64,000 nt of DNA from Actinospineispora spinosispora DSM 44797 (GTDB taxonomy: Bacteria > Actinomycetota > Actinomycetes > Mycobacteriales > Pseudonocardiaceae). This document shows, one piece after another, positions 43,100 through 52,011 of the stretch (positions within the stretch are counted from its first letter, which is position 1; every line of letters begins with the position of its first letter). The position numbers and the translations under genes were made by a program. The stretch covers positions 1 through 64,000 of the forward strand of contig NZ_AUBB01000035.1 in NCBI RefSeq assembly GCF_000429025.1, given 5' to 3'. The notes beneath the pieces were generated by a model. That model was not told where the DNA came from, made no database searches, and saw nothing but the letters and a program-made list of their open reading frames with translations.

Positions 43100-43390
43100 G
43101 GACTCACCGCGAAGCTGCGCGCGCAGCCGCTCCTTCTGCTCACGGCGCCGCGCGCCGGAGACGGCCAACGCGTTGTCCAGATCCTTGCGAAGCGAGCTGA
43201 ACAGCAACAGCGACAACGGCAGCGCGACAACGAGCCCGATCAGGATCGCGACGAGCAGCGGCACACCCACCCAGGTGAGCACGGCGGCGATCACCGCGAC
43301 CAGCGCGGCCCGCGCCGCGCCGTACCGGACGATCGCCACGCCGGTGCTCGGCCGAGGGGTGGATGTCTGCGGTGGGAGCTCGGGCGTCAC
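42971..43390 (-). CDS. DUF4229-like two-helix membrane protein
   Basis: 139 residues from GTG 43390 (163 from 43462). Two hydrophobic helices (GAARAALVAVIAAVLTWVGV and LLVAILIGLVVALPLSLLLF) followed by a basic heptad-like SLRKDLDNALAVSGARRREQKERLRAQL match DUF4229. The last 43 residues are read from DNA antisense to the end of menA and are Glu/Gly/Asp-rich. The core is convincing; the exact start and whether the antisense tail matters are uncertain. Confidence 0.7.
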   Translation of the reverse strand: MTPELPPQTSTPRPSTGVAIVRYGAARAALVAVIAAVLTWVGVPLLVAILIGLVVALPLSLLLFSSLRKDLDNALAVSGARRREQKERLRAQLRGESLEGAEAEADGGEQRPEQHQHAGLAEDRDEVASTDTAEHRSHQ

Positions 43391-43494
43391 GTCAACAAGA
43401 GTACGGAAACGTGACTCTGAGGTGTGAACCTGACCGACCACCTCACCACGGACGTACCTCACGTGAGTTAGCCTCGTATCAGGAGGTGGTCGTC

Positions 43495-43695
43495 ATGCTG
43501 TTCCTCATCGCCCTGGCCGCCGCTGCGCTCGTCGGTGTCCTGCTCTGGAAACTACTCGCGCGGCAGCCGTCCGATCCGGCGAACCGGTCCACCTCGGCCC
43601 GTCCGACGGCAGCGCCGGACGACGACCCGGAGTTCCTGCGCCAGCTCGGCGAGAAGCTGCGCCGCGAAGGCGAAGACCCGCCCCGCCGCCGCTGA
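43495..43695 (+). CDS. Small single-pass membrane protein
   Basis: 66 residues. The first 22 (MLFLIALAAAALVGVLLWKLL) form one membrane helix, followed by a charged cytoplasmic tail ending PEFLRQLGEKLRREGEDPPRRR. An almost perfect ribosome site AGGAGGTGG precedes the ATG, which fixes the start. No family known. Confidence 0.75.
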   Translation: MLFLIALAAAALVGVLLWKLLARQPSDPANRSTSARPTAAPDDDPEFLRQLGEKLRREGEDPPRRR

Positions 43696-43781
43696 CCGCC
43701 AGAACCGGCTAGCTCAAGCTTTCCTTAACTCCGGGCTCACTTCGGCGAACCCGGCTTACTCTTCCCTTACTGATACGGCGA

Positions 43782-43824
43782 AGCCCGCCGGCTCTGAAGG
43801 GGGGAGCCGGCGGGCTCGTTCTTT
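43782..43824 (+). terminator. Rho-independent terminator
   Basis: AGCCCGCCGGCTC and GAGCCGGCGGGCT form a perfect 13-base-pair stem with a nine-base loop, followed by CGTTCTTT. It lies about 87 bases after the small membrane protein gene; the T-rich end makes it a textbook terminator for the plus strand. Confidence 0.75.
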
Positions 43825-43825
43825 G

Positions 43826-44020
43826 GGCCTGTTCCGCGCGGAGTTTTTCTGTGACCACCCCCTCGGCTTCGCCGTCGGGGGTACTCCCAGAAAAACAAGC
43901 CGACTTCGTCGGCCGAGCGCGCGCTTGTCTGGTTGCGTTCTGCTTCGCCTGGTGCGTTTATTGCAGTGCTTCGCACTGAACCCCCTGCGGGGAGACTTGC
44001 GGAGCCAGCTGGGTGGGTGG
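43826..44020. repeat. Palindromic gene-end element F4
   Basis: The stem at 43843-43896 opens GTTTTTCTG and closes CAGAAAAAC where F3 has CCG/CGG, a compensated change. The tail GCGCGCGCTTGTCTGGTTGCG, CAGTGCTTCGCACTG and GGGGAGACTTGCGGAGCC matches F2 on the other strand. Part of a 700-base gene-free gap that also contains G and E4. Confidence 0.8.
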
Positions 44021-44036
44021 CGTGGTCCCGTCGTGT

Positions 44037-44108
44037 TTGCATGATCACCACGGTGTGGTGGCTGATTTTCCTCGTGAGATCAGCCATGAGGCCGTGGTGA
44101 TCATGCAA
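44037..44108. repeat. Palindromic element G
   Basis: TTGCATGATCACCACGG pairs perfectly with CCGTGGTGATCATGCAA; inside, TGGCTGAT pairs with ATCAGCCA. Only one copy is in this window. It lies between F4 and E4, and the 120 bases from it to E4 hold nothing recognisable. Confidence 0.8.
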
Positions 44109-44199
44109 CGGGCGACACCGCGCACCCTGCGGTGATCACCCAAAGCGCCCACTGCACCCCATGGGCGCGGCGCAGCCGTGACCGCACTTGGCGCCGCAG

Positions 44200-44385
44200 A
44201 CTTCCCCCGTCCCCGCGATCCTGGCCCGCACTTGGCGTGGTCGGGCGGTGTCAACCCTGAAACCTCGCCCCCGAGCCCGCGCAACCAGGAACCAGCGCGA
44301 GGCCGGCGTCAGCCGGGGGTTGATACCGCCCGACCACGCCAAGACACTGGATGGCCAGCGGGGACACCCCAGTACCCCGCAACCG
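44200..44385. repeat. Palindromic gene-end element E4
   Basis: The stem spans 44231-44343 and the element ends about 12 bases after the ParA-like stop. Arms are CTTGGCGTGGTCGGGCGG and CCGCCCGACCACGCCAAG. Compared with E1-E3, about five positions of each arm have changed together so that pairing is kept. Confidence 0.85.
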
Positions 44386-44395
44386 GAAAGAGCGC

Positions 44396-45775
44396 TCATT
44401 CCTCCTTGAACGCGTCCGCCACAGCGGCGGCCAGCTCCAGCAGGGCCACCCGGGTAGCCGGCGACACCCGGTCCAGGTCCAGCTCGGCGCCCTCTTCGAG
44501 GTGCGAGTCGTACGGAATCCGGACCACGGCCCGGCACCGGGCGGCGAAGTGCTCGGCGACCCGGTTCAGGTCCACATGCCCTGACCCACGCCGAACCGAG
44601 TTGATCACCGCAACGGAGTTGGCGACCAGCTCGCCGTGGCCGTGAGCGTCGAGCCAGTCCATGGTCGCCGACGCGCTGCGGGCCCCGTCGATCGATCCGG
44701 ACGACACGATGACCAGCGAGTCGGCCAGTCCGAGCACCCCGTACATCGCCGAGTGCATCAGTCCGGTGCCGCAGTCGGTCAGCACGATGTTGTAGAAGTG
44801 CTCCAGCAGTGCGACGGTCCGCCGGTACTCCTCCTCGCTGAACGCCTCGGACACCGCCGGGTCCTGCTCGGACGCCAGGACCTCCAGCCGCGACGGCCCC
44901 TGCGAGGTGTACGCGCGGACGTCGGTGTAGCGGCGGATGCGCTGCGCGTCGCGCAGCAGGTGCCGCACCGTCGCGGTCGTTTCGAGCGGGATCTTCTGGC
45001 TCAGCGTCCCCCGGTCCGGGTTCGCGTCGACGGCGATGACCCGGTCGCCGCGCAGCGACGCGAACGTGGCCCCCAGGGTCGCGGTCACCGTCGTCTTGCC
45101 CACGCCGCCCTTGAGGCTCAGCATGGCGATCCGGTGGCAGCCGTAGAGCGGCTGGTTGACCCGCAGCGTCAGCTCCTGTTTCTGCTGGTCGCTCTGGCCC
45201 TGGCCGAGGTTGATCAGCCCCCGGGACAGCACGAACAGCAGGTGCCGCCAGCCGCTGCGGGGTGGCATCTTGATGTGCTGCAGCAGCCGCGCCGAGGACA
45301 GTTCCTCGGGGTGCCCGTTCAGACCGCCGTCGACCCTGGCGCGCTGCGCCTCCTCCGCGGCGACGGCGCCCGGCTCGACCCAGCGTGCCGGCGGGCGATG
45401 CTCCGGCCAGCTCGACGGCGCCGGCCGACGCTCGGCGACCGGTTGGGGTTGCGTCTCCGGTTCGTCGAGCTCCCGGTCGAGCTCGTCCTCCAGATCGGGG
45501 CTCGAGGGCTCCGCGCGGCCGCCGGCCTGCTCGGGCACGGTGGCGTGACCGTTCGTCGCGGGGTCGGCGGACGTCGGCAGGCGCTCGGTGTTCGGCTCGG
45601 GATGACCGTCGACCGGCTCCGCCGTGTCCTGGTCGAAGGGCTCGTCGGCGTCCGCTAAGCGTTCCGCGTCGTCGTGGTCCGTACCGTTCGAGGTCGATGG
45701 GGTGGTTTCCCATCCGCGCCCCTTGGCCAGGTAGCCCACCGTGCCGGGTGGGTACTCCCGCTGCCCCTGGTCCAC
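44396..45775 (-). CDS. ParA/MinD-like ATPase with long disordered N-terminus
   Basis: 459 residues. About 1-170 is acidic, Pro/Glu/Asp-rich and probably disordered. The C-terminal half is a deviant-Walker ATPase: LSLKGGVGKTTVTATLG, switch region VIAVDANPDRGTLSQK and LTDCGTGLMHSAMYGVLGLADSLVIV. Such proteins (EspI-like) occur with type VII secretion or act in positioning and polar growth. GTG 45775 has GAAGGAG just upstream; an earlier GTG at 45793 is possible. It is downstream of the cytochrome c maturation operon on the same strand. Confidence 0.85.
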   Translation of the reverse strand: MDQGQREYPPGTVGYLAKGRGWETTPSTSNGTDHDDAERLADADEPFDQDTAEPVDGHPEPNTERLPTSADPATNGHATVPEQAGGRAEPSSPDLEDELDRELDEPETQPQPVAERRPAPSSWPEHRPPARWVEPGAVAAEEAQRARVDGGLNGHPEELSSARLLQHIKMPPRSGWRHLLFVLSRGLINLGQGQSDQQKQELTLRVNQPLYGCHRIAMLSLKGGVGKTTVTATLGATFASLRGDRVIAVDANPDRGTLSQKIPLETTATVRHLLRDAQRIRRYTDVRAYTSQGPSRLEVLASEQDPAVSEAFSEEEYRRTVALLEHFYNIVLTDCGTGLMHSAMYGVLGLADSLVIVSSGSIDGARSASATMDWLDAHGHGELVANSVAVINSVRRGSGHVDLNRVAEHFAARCRAVVRIPYDSHLEEGAELDLDRVSPATRVALLELAAAVADAFKEE

Positions 45776-45874
45776 CGTTCTCCTTCGCACCACATGTCAC
45801 ATGCGCAACCGCACCCCCGGGACCGTAGTACGGAGTGCTCTGTTATGCGAGTGTCATCAAGTGGGTACTGTGCG

Positions 45875-46837
45875 TTAGCCGAGACCAGCGTAGGAGTGTA
45901 GACCGGTCGTCACCAAGTTGACGAAGAAAAGATTGAACAACACGGCCGCGAAGCCCAGCACATTGATCCAGGCGGCCCAGCCGGTCCGCCATCCCGCAGT
46001 CGAACGGGCGTGCAGGTAGCAGGCGTAGACGACCCAGACCACGAAGGCGACCGTCTCCTTCGGGTCCCAGCCCCAGTAGCGTCCCCAGGCCGCCTCGGCC
46101 CAGATCGCGCCGCACATGATGGCGAACGTGTACAGCGGGAACGAGAAGACGCAGATGCGGTAGGCGATGCGGTCCAGGGCGTCCGCGGTGGGCAGCACGC
46201 TGGTGAACCGGCCGTCCGTACCGTAGCGGCGAACCAGGAACAGCATGCTCGCCACACCGGACACGATCAGCAGACCGGACGAGATGCTGATCGCGGTGAC
46301 GTGGATGACCAGCCAGTACGACTGCAGCGCGGGCATCACCGGAGCTGCGCGCACGTACAGCGAGGTTCCCGCGAGGAACAGCAGGATCTCGACGGGCAGT
46401 AGCACCCAGATGCCGACCGGCCGCAGCGACGGCGTCTTGCGCAGCATCACGAGCCAGCCCACGACGGCCATCAGGCAGATCGCCGAGATGAACTCGTACA
46501 TGTTGCCCCACGGCCAGCGATCGGCCGAGACACCGCGCAGCACGATCGAGACGACGTGCAGCAGCGCACCCAGCACGGTGAGCGCGACACCCATCCGACC
46601 GAAGCGCTCCGGCCACGGCCGGCCCTCGGGCCGCTCCGTCTCGGCGGGCGGCTCGGGCGAGGCGGTGTCGTCGGCGCCCGCGGGCACCGAGACCGGCACC
46701 CGCGCGGTCCGGACCGCCACCATGACCCTGGTCCTGGCGTACTCGCCGAGGTGCAGGACCATCGCCAGCAGGTAGATCGCGACCGCGGAATGGAATGCGT
46801 AGTCGCTGTAGGTCGCCAGTGTCTCGTTGACCGGCAT
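45875..46837 (-). CDS. ccsB: Cytochrome c biogenesis protein CcsB
   Basis: A 320-residue polytopic membrane protein (about eight helices) of the CcsA/CcsB haem handling family. The tryptophan-rich haem motif WGRYWGWDPKETVAFVVW is near residue 255. Its cytoplasmic loop after helix 1 is acidic (about 50-85). With ResB it forms the system II synthetase that exports haem and attaches it to c-type apocytochromes. It lies 18 bases after the resB stop, last in the resA-ccdA-resB-ccsB series. Confidence 0.93.
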   Translation of the reverse strand: MPVNETLATYSDYAFHSAVAIYLLAMVLHLGEYARTRVMVAVRTARVPVSVPAGADDTASPEPPAETERPEGRPWPERFGRMGVALTVLGALLHVVSIVLRGVSADRWPWGNMYEFISAICLMAVVGWLVMLRKTPSLRPVGIWVLLPVEILLFLAGTSLYVRAAPVMPALQSYWLVIHVTAISISSGLLIVSGVASMLFLVRRYGTDGRFTSVLPTADALDRIAYRICVFSFPLYTFAIMCGAIWAEAAWGRYWGWDPKETVAFVVWVVYACYLHARSTAGWRTGWAAWINVLGFAAVLFNLFFVNLVTTGLHSYAGLG

Positions 46838-46855
46838 CGGGGGTGAGCCTCCCGG

Positions 46856-48484
46856 CTATCTGTTCTCGTCCGAAACGGCCGGCAGCAGTTCCGCGCGCAG
46901 CCGGTCGAACTCCTCGCCGTAACCGGCCTGGTCGGTGCGTGCCAACCCGCCGATCTCCACCACGGTACGTCCCGGCTGGTCGGCCTGGTCAGCCGGGCTG
47001 ATGCGGACCCAGAACCGGCGGCGTTTGATGCTCAGCGAGCCCGCCAGACCGATCAGGATCAGTACCGCGAACACCAGCACGAACTCCTGGGCCGGGTCGT
47101 GCGAGATCTGCAGGTTCGTCCACTGCCCGACGCCGTCGAACCGGACCGTGGTGCCGTCGTCCAGCGTCGCGCGCTGACCGATCATCAGGTTCATCCTGAC
47201 GACCTTCTTCAACGCACCCGACTCGACCTGGCGCTGGTCGATCTCGAAGATCGACTGTCCTCGACCGTCGTCGAGCCCCAGGTCGCCCCGGTAGATGTCG
47301 ACCGCGACCTCGGGGTTCTCCAGCGACGGATAGACCGAGGTGATCAGTGTCCCGCCGGACGAGGTGGGCGCCAGCAGCCCGGTGACCGCGATCTGGTTGC
47401 GCCGCCGCGCCGCCTCGTCGGGCAGCCCCGGCCGGTCGAACTTCGTGGCGCCCTCGGACAGCATCGTCGAGGGGTCCATCGGCTTCCACTGGATGGCCTG
47501 GGTCCGCGAGGTGCCGTCCGGCCAGGTCACGGTGAACCGCGGCGCGTAGCCGTTACCGAGCTGGTAGACCCGGTCGCCGGCGATCCGCAGCGGCGAGTTC
47601 ACCTCCAGCGGGTACGGGTGCCACGGCCCGGCAGAACCGGCGTCGAGGTCGGCACCCGCCTGGTAGCCGATGTCGGCGCGGTAGTGCGAGGGCTGGCCGT
47701 TCGGCAGGTAGGTGGCGTGGAAGTCATCGACCTTGATGCAGAACGGAGTGAGCTGGGTGCCATCCACCCAGGCGCCGGCGCGGAACGTGTCGTAGTTGAG
47801 GATGCCGGTGTTGCAGAACTGGTCACCGTTCGCCATGACGATGACGTTGCCCTCGTAGCCGAACAGCTTCCCGAGCGCCAGCCCGACCAGCAGCCCCAGC
47901 AGCGACATGTGGAAGATCAGGTTGCCCGCCTCGCGCAGGTAGCCTTTCTCCGCCGACACCGTGTATCCGCTGTCGGTCGCGGTGACCTCACTGCGCCAGC
48001 CGCGCAGCTTCCCGGTGACCGTCGTGAGCGCCTCGTCGGGTGTGGCGTCCAGCGTGCCGATCCCGTGGTGCGGCAGCCGCGCCAGGTTGCGCGGCGTGAC
48101 GACGGGCCGTGCGCGGCAGGCCTTCGCGTACTCGATGCTGCGTGGGGTCAGGCAGCCGATGAGCGAGACGAACAGCAGCAGGTAGATCGCTGCGAACCAG
48201 GGGCTGGCGAAGACGTCGAAGAAACCCAGCTTTTCCAGCGGCGGCCCGATGGTCGGATGCTGCTCGAGGTACTCGGCGACCTTCGCCTCGTTGATCGGGT
48301 GCTGCGGCAGCAGGGCGCCCGGCATCGAGGCCAGCGCGAGCAGGAACAACAGGATGAGCGCCGTGCGCATGCTGGTCAGCCCGCGCCAGGTGTTGCGCAG
48401 GAACGCCAGCCAGGTCCAGCCGAGCCGTGGCTCGCGGCCGGGTGAGTCCGTGTCGGGCGCCTTCGGCGGGGTCGAGATGCTCAT
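46856..48484 (-). CDS. resB: Cytochrome c biogenesis protein ResB
   Basis: A 542-residue membrane protein with three N-terminal helices (about 42-62, 90-112, 185-207), a large external domain and a final C-terminal helix (about 470-492), the usual ResB layout. Segments WRGLTSMRTALILLFLLALASMPG and PHHGIGTLDATPDEA are characteristic. It partners CcsB in system II cytochrome c assembly. ATG 48484 overlaps the ccdA stop (TGATG); a longer upstream frame lies antisense-like within ccdA. Confidence 0.92.
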   Translation of the reverse strand: MSISTPPKAPDTDSPGREPRLGWTWLAFLRNTWRGLTSMRTALILLFLLALASMPGALLPQHPINEAKVAEYLEQHPTIGPPLEKLGFFDVFASPWFAAIYLLLFVSLIGCLTPRSIEYAKACRARPVVTPRNLARLPHHGIGTLDATPDEALTTVTGKLRGWRSEVTATDSGYTVSAEKGYLREAGNLIFHMSLLGLLVGLALGKLFGYEGNVIVMANGDQFCNTGILNYDTFRAGAWVDGTQLTPFCIKVDDFHATYLPNGQPSHYRADIGYQAGADLDAGSAGPWHPYPLEVNSPLRIAGDRVYQLGNGYAPRFTVTWPDGTSRTQAIQWKPMDPSTMLSEGATKFDRPGLPDEAARRRNQIAVTGLLAPTSSGGTLITSVYPSLENPEVAVDIYRGDLGLDDGRGQSIFEIDQRQVESGALKKVVRMNLMIGQRATLDDGTTVRFDGVGQWTNLQISHDPAQEFVLVFAVLILIGLAGSLSIKRRRFWVRISPADQADQPGRTVVEIGGLARTDQAGYGEEFDRLRAELLPAVSDENR

Positions 48485-49260
48485 CAGATCGGCGGGGTGA
48501 AGCCGGCGAGGGACGTCTGCAGCTGGGCGACGAGTATGCCCCACACGCCGGTCAGCAACAGCACTCCGACCACGACGAGCAGCGCTCCCCCGGTCACCTG
48601 GACGGCGCGCACGTGACGGCGCAGCCAGCCCAGCGCCCGCACCGCACGGGAGGCACCCACCGCGATCAGCACGAACGGCAACCCGAGCCCCGCGCAGTAG
48701 GCGAGCGTGAGCACCACACCGCGCAGCGACTCCCCACCGGTGCCCGCCGCGACCGCGACCACCCCGGCGAGCGTCGGCCCGATGCACGGCACCCAGCCGA
48801 GCCCGAACACCGCACCCAGCAGCGGAGCGCCCCACAGCCCCGCCCTGGGGACCAGATGGACGCGCTTCTCCCGGGACAGCATGGGCACGAGCCCGACGAA
48901 GGCCAGCCCCATGACGATCGTGACGACGCCGCCGATCCGCTGGATGAGCTCCTGATTGTTGGTCAGCGCGTCGGCCAGCTGGACGACACCGACCATGATC
49001 GCGCCGAACACGACGGTGAACCCCGCGACGAACAACGCCGCGGCACCCGCGACCCGCCACCGCCCGCTGCGCTGCTGGCTGGCCTCGAGCTCGGTGACCG
49101 GCGGCGCATCGGCTCCGACGAGTCCGGCGAGGTAGGCGAGATAACCGGGCACCAGCGGCACGACACACGGCGAGGCGAAACTGACCGCCCCCGCCGCGAC
49201 CGCCACCCCGACCGCGAGTAGCAGCGGTCCCGAGATGGTGAGGGTCGTGGTGGCGTCCAT
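48484..49260 (-). CDS. ccdA: Thiol-disulfide transporter CcdA
   Basis: 258 residues, six membrane helices. The redox cysteines are in SFASPCVVPLVPGYLAYLAG (helix 1) and GLGWVPCIGPTLAG (helix 4). It carries reducing equivalents outward to ResA and apocytochrome c. The ATG at 49260 is the start that gives the canonical N-terminus. Element D2 separates it from resA upstream, which could tune relative expression. Confidence 0.93.
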   Translation of the reverse strand: MDATTTLTISGPLLLAVGVAVAAGAVSFASPCVVPLVPGYLAYLAGLVGADAPPVTELEASQQRSGRWRVAGAAALFVAGFTVVFGAIMVGVVQLADALTNNQELIQRIGGVVTIVMGLAFVGLVPMLSREKRVHLVPRAGLWGAPLLGAVFGLGWVPCIGPTLAGVVAVAAGTGGESLRGVVLTLAYCAGLGLPFVLIAVGASRAVRALGWLRRHVRAVQVTGGALLVVVGVLLLTGVWGILVAQLQTSLAGFTPPI

Positions 49261-49327
49261 CGACTGCCAGGGTATGCAGCGCCGCCTGAGGCCATTCCCC
49301 CGGGTCACCGGCGACCTGTCGAGGGCA

Positions 49328-49395
49328 CTTTGCACGTGTTCGTGCTGCGTCGCATATGTCCGGACATGTGCGACGCAGCACGTAGATGTGCAAAG
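49328..49395. repeat. Palindromic element D2
   Basis: CTTTGCAC...GTGCTGCGTCGCA pairs with TGCGACGCAGCAC...GTGCAAAG, with a few mismatches. It lies 37 bases after the resA stop and 67 bases before the ccdA start, within an otherwise tight operon. The core TGCGTCGCA/TGCGACGCA is shared with D1 and D3; outer arms differ. Confidence 0.8.
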
Positions 49396-49432
49396 CCGCC
49401 AGGGAGCGCCCCAGCCGACTTCGCGGTGCTGG

Positions 49433-50017
49433 TCAGTCGGTCGGGGGTTCGGCTGCCAGTTTCTGGACCGCGGGGACCAGTTCGCCGACGCGGACCGCCC
49501 TCAGGTAGATGACCGCGACCCGGTGCTGCCGGTCGAGCACGATCGTCGACGGCACGACGTTGCGCGGGAAACCGATCATCCCGCTCAGGCTGCGGCCGGG
49601 CGGATCGTAGATCGACGGGAAGGTCAGCTTGTGGTCGTGGATGAAGTCCGTCGCCGCCTGCTGGTTGTCGCGGATGTTGATGCCGAGTATCTGAACGCCC
49701 TGGGCTCCGGTGCTCTTCTGCACCTGCTCCAGGTCGTCGACCTCGGCGCGGCACGGGCCGCACCACGAGCCCCAGATGTTCAGCACCACGACCTTGCCGG
49801 GGTAGTCCTGGATACCGATCTGCTTGCCCGGCTCGAGGAGGCTGTCGCCGGAGAGCCGACGGAGCGTGCCCCGGCCCTCGGGCGGCTCGTAGTTGATGAC
49901 GTCCTTGCCGTTCGGCGAGACGAACTGGAAGTCGCCGCCGAGGTCGGCCTTCTCGTTGCCGGTGCTGCAGCCCGCCGCGAGCAGCACCGTCAACAGGACG
50001 AGCAGGGCACGTCTCAT
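49433..50017 (-). CDS. resA: Thiol-disulfide oxidoreductase ResA lipoprotein
   Basis: A 194-residue extracytoplasmic thioredoxin-fold protein. Lipobox LLAAGC near residues 12-17, active site WGSWCGPCRAEVDDLE and cis-Pro region NVVPSTIVLD. It reduces the haem-binding cysteines of apocytochrome c, receiving electrons from CcdA. The start overlaps the phosphatase stop (ATGA). Confidence 0.93.
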   Translation of the reverse strand: MRRALLVLLTVLLAAGCSTGNEKADLGGDFQFVSPNGKDVINYEPPEGRGTLRRLSGDSLLEPGKQIGIQDYPGKVVVLNIWGSWCGPCRAEVDDLEQVQKSTGAQGVQILGINIRDNQQAATDFIHDHKLTFPSIYDPPGRSLSGMIGFPRNVVPSTIVLDRQHRVAVIYLRAVRVGELVPAVQKLAAEPPTD

Positions 50018-50643
50018 GCGCCGGTCACCGTGGGGTCGCTGGAGCCGGCCGGTTCCTGGTAGCGGACGCCGACCAGGCGGTCCTGTTCGAACAGGAGTGT
50101 GGTCAGCGACGCCAGCCCGCATTGGCGCTGCCGGGGGTCGTGCCACATCTTCTTGCCCTCCAGGCTGCGGCGCACCGTCCAGATCGGCAGCTGGTGCGAC
50201 ACGCACACGGCGGTGTGGCCGGCCGCCAGCTCACGGGCGCGGGTGATCGCCGCACGCATCCTGGTCGCGATCTCGGTGTACGGCTCGCCCCAGGACGGCC
50301 TGAACGGGTTGATCAGCTTCGGCCAGGCGGCGGGGTGGCGCAGTGCACCGTCGCCGACCGCGATGCGCTTGCCCTCGAAGACGTTCGCCGCCTCGATCAG
50401 GTTCGGCTCGGTCAGGATCTCCAGGCGGTGCGACTCGGCGATCGGCCCGGCGGTCTGCTGGGCACGCTGCAGCGGCGAAGCCAGCAGGACCGTGACGTCC
50501 TGGTCGGCCAGCGCCGTCGCCACGGTCTTGGCCTGCCACTCGCCACGCTCGGACAGCCGGTAGCCGGGCAGCCGGCCGTACAGGACCTTCTCCGGGTTGT
50601 GCACCTCGCCGTGCCGGAGCAGGTGCACGGTCGTCAGGCTCAC
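50014..50643 (-). CDS. Histidine phosphatase family protein
   Basis: A 209-residue phosphoglycerate-mutase-like phosphatase. The phospho-acceptor motif LLRHGEVHNPEKVLYGRLPG is at the N-terminus, LASPLQRAQQTA is the second Arg block and VCVSHQLPI the C-terminal His. GTG 50643 overlaps hemL (GTGA) and is followed by the normal family start. The same gene sits between hemL and resA in other actinobacteria; its substrate is unknown. Confidence 0.9.
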   Translation of the reverse strand: MSLTTVHLLRHGEVHNPEKVLYGRLPGYRLSERGEWQAKTVATALADQDVTVLLASPLQRAQQTAGPIAESHRLEILTEPNLIEAANVFEGKRIAVGDGALRHPAAWPKLINPFRPSWGEPYTEIATRMRAAITRARELAAGHTAVCVSHQLPIWTVRRSLEGKKMWHDPRQRQCGLASLTTLLFEQDRLVGVRYQEPAGSSDPTVTGA

Positions 50644-51956
50644 TTGACCGCCTCCGCGGCGGCACGGGCGGCCGAGGGCAACGCCGCCTCGATCACCCCG
50701 AACGCCTCGTCGTCCATCGCCGCCGACACGAACCACGCCTCGAACGCGCTCGGCGGTCCGTAGACGCCTCCGTTCAGCAGCGTCTGGAAGAACGCCGGGA
50801 ACCGCCAGGTCTGGGCGGCGGACGCACCGGCGAAGTCGGTGACCGGGGTCTCCGAGAAGAACACCGAGAGCATGTTGCCCGCGTACTGGACCTGATGTGC
50901 CACACCGGCCGCGTTCAGCGCGTCGCCCATCAGACCGCCCAGCCGCGTCGCGTTGGCGTCCAGCGCGGCGTACACGGCGTCGTCGGCCGCACGCAGCGTC
51001 GCGAGGCCAGCGGCGACCGCGATCGGGTTCCCGGACAGGGTTCCGGCCTGGTAGACCGGGCCGGCGGGCGCGAGGTGGGACATGATCTCGGCGCTGCCGC
51101 CGAACGCGGCGGCCGGCAGGCCACCGGACATCACCTTGCCGAACGTGTACAGGTCACCGGGCACGCCTTCGAGGCCGTACCAGCCGGAGCGGGACACGCG
51201 GAAGCCGGTCATCACCTCGTCGATCACCAGCAGCGCGCCGTGCGCGTGGGCTAGCGCGCGCAGTCCGGCGTTGAAGTCGGTCAGCGGGGCGACCGCGCCC
51301 ATGTTGCCCGCCGCCGCCTCGGTGATCACGCAGGCGATCTCCTGGCCGCGCTCGGCGAACACCGCGGCGACCGCGTCCAGGTCGTTGTAGGGCAGCACAA
51401 CCGTGTCCGCGGCGGACGCGCCCGTCACGCCGGGGCTGGTGGGCAGTCCGAACGTGGCGACGCCGGAGCCCGCCTGGGCGAGCAGCGCATCGACGTGGCC
51501 GTGGTAGCAGCCGGCGAACTTGACCACCACCTGTCGGCCGGTGACGCCCCTGGCCAGGCGGATGGCGCTCATCGTCGCCTCGGTGCCGGAGTTGACCAGC
51601 CGCACCTGCTCGACCGGCTCGACCCTGGCGATGATCTCCTCGGCCAGCTCGATCTCGCCCTCGGTCGGCGCCCCGAAGGACAGTCCGTGCGGCGCCGCCG
51701 CCCGCACCGCGTCGACAACCGCGGGGTGTGCGTGGCCGAGGATCATCGGGCCCCAGGAGCACACCAGGTCGACGTAGCGCGCGCCGTCCGCGTCGGTCAG
51801 CCATGGCCCCTGGCCGGACGTCATGAAGCGGGGCGTGCCCCCGACCGCCTGGAACGCCCGAACCGGCGAGTTCACGCCGCCCGGAGTGACCTGTAAGGCC
51901 CGCTGGAACAGCTGCGCCGAACGGGTCGGGGTGGCGGGGACCGATGTCGATGTCAT
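50640..51956 (-). CDS. hemL: Glutamate-1-semialdehyde 2,1-aminomutase
   Basis: A 438-residue PLP enzyme making 5-aminolevulinate from the product of HemA. Family blocks are TPGGVNSPVRAFQAVGGTP, SGTEATMSAIRLARG, VIDEVMTGFRVS and YTFGKVMSGGLPAAAFGG, which holds the PLP lysine. ATG 51956 is used; GTG 51968 would add four residues. The hemL-phosphatase-resA-ccdA-resB-ccsB chain couples haem supply to cytochrome c assembly. Confidence 0.94.
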   Translation of the reverse strand: MTSTSVPATPTRSAQLFQRALQVTPGGVNSPVRAFQAVGGTPRFMTSGQGPWLTDADGARYVDLVCSWGPMILGHAHPAVVDAVRAAAPHGLSFGAPTEGEIELAEEIIARVEPVEQVRLVNSGTEATMSAIRLARGVTGRQVVVKFAGCYHGHVDALLAQAGSGVATFGLPTSPGVTGASAADTVVLPYNDLDAVAAVFAERGQEIACVITEAAAGNMGAVAPLTDFNAGLRALAHAHGALLVIDEVMTGFRVSRSGWYGLEGVPGDLYTFGKVMSGGLPAAAFGGSAEIMSHLAPAGPVYQAGTLSGNPIAVAAGLATLRAADDAVYAALDANATRLGGLMGDALNAAGVAHQVQYAGNMLSVFFSETPVTDFAGASAAQTWRFPAFFQTLLNGGVYGPPSAFEAWFVSAAMDDEAFGVIEAALPSAARAAAEAVK

Positions 51957-52011
51957 CGCGGAACTCACGACGTGCAGTCTCGCATTCCGCGTGGAATCCG
52001 GCCGAGGGCCC

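Noticed and set aside
48485..49393. Open frame extending resB upstream through ccdA
   Set aside because: The added sequence is a shadow of ccdA and begins inside palindrome D2.
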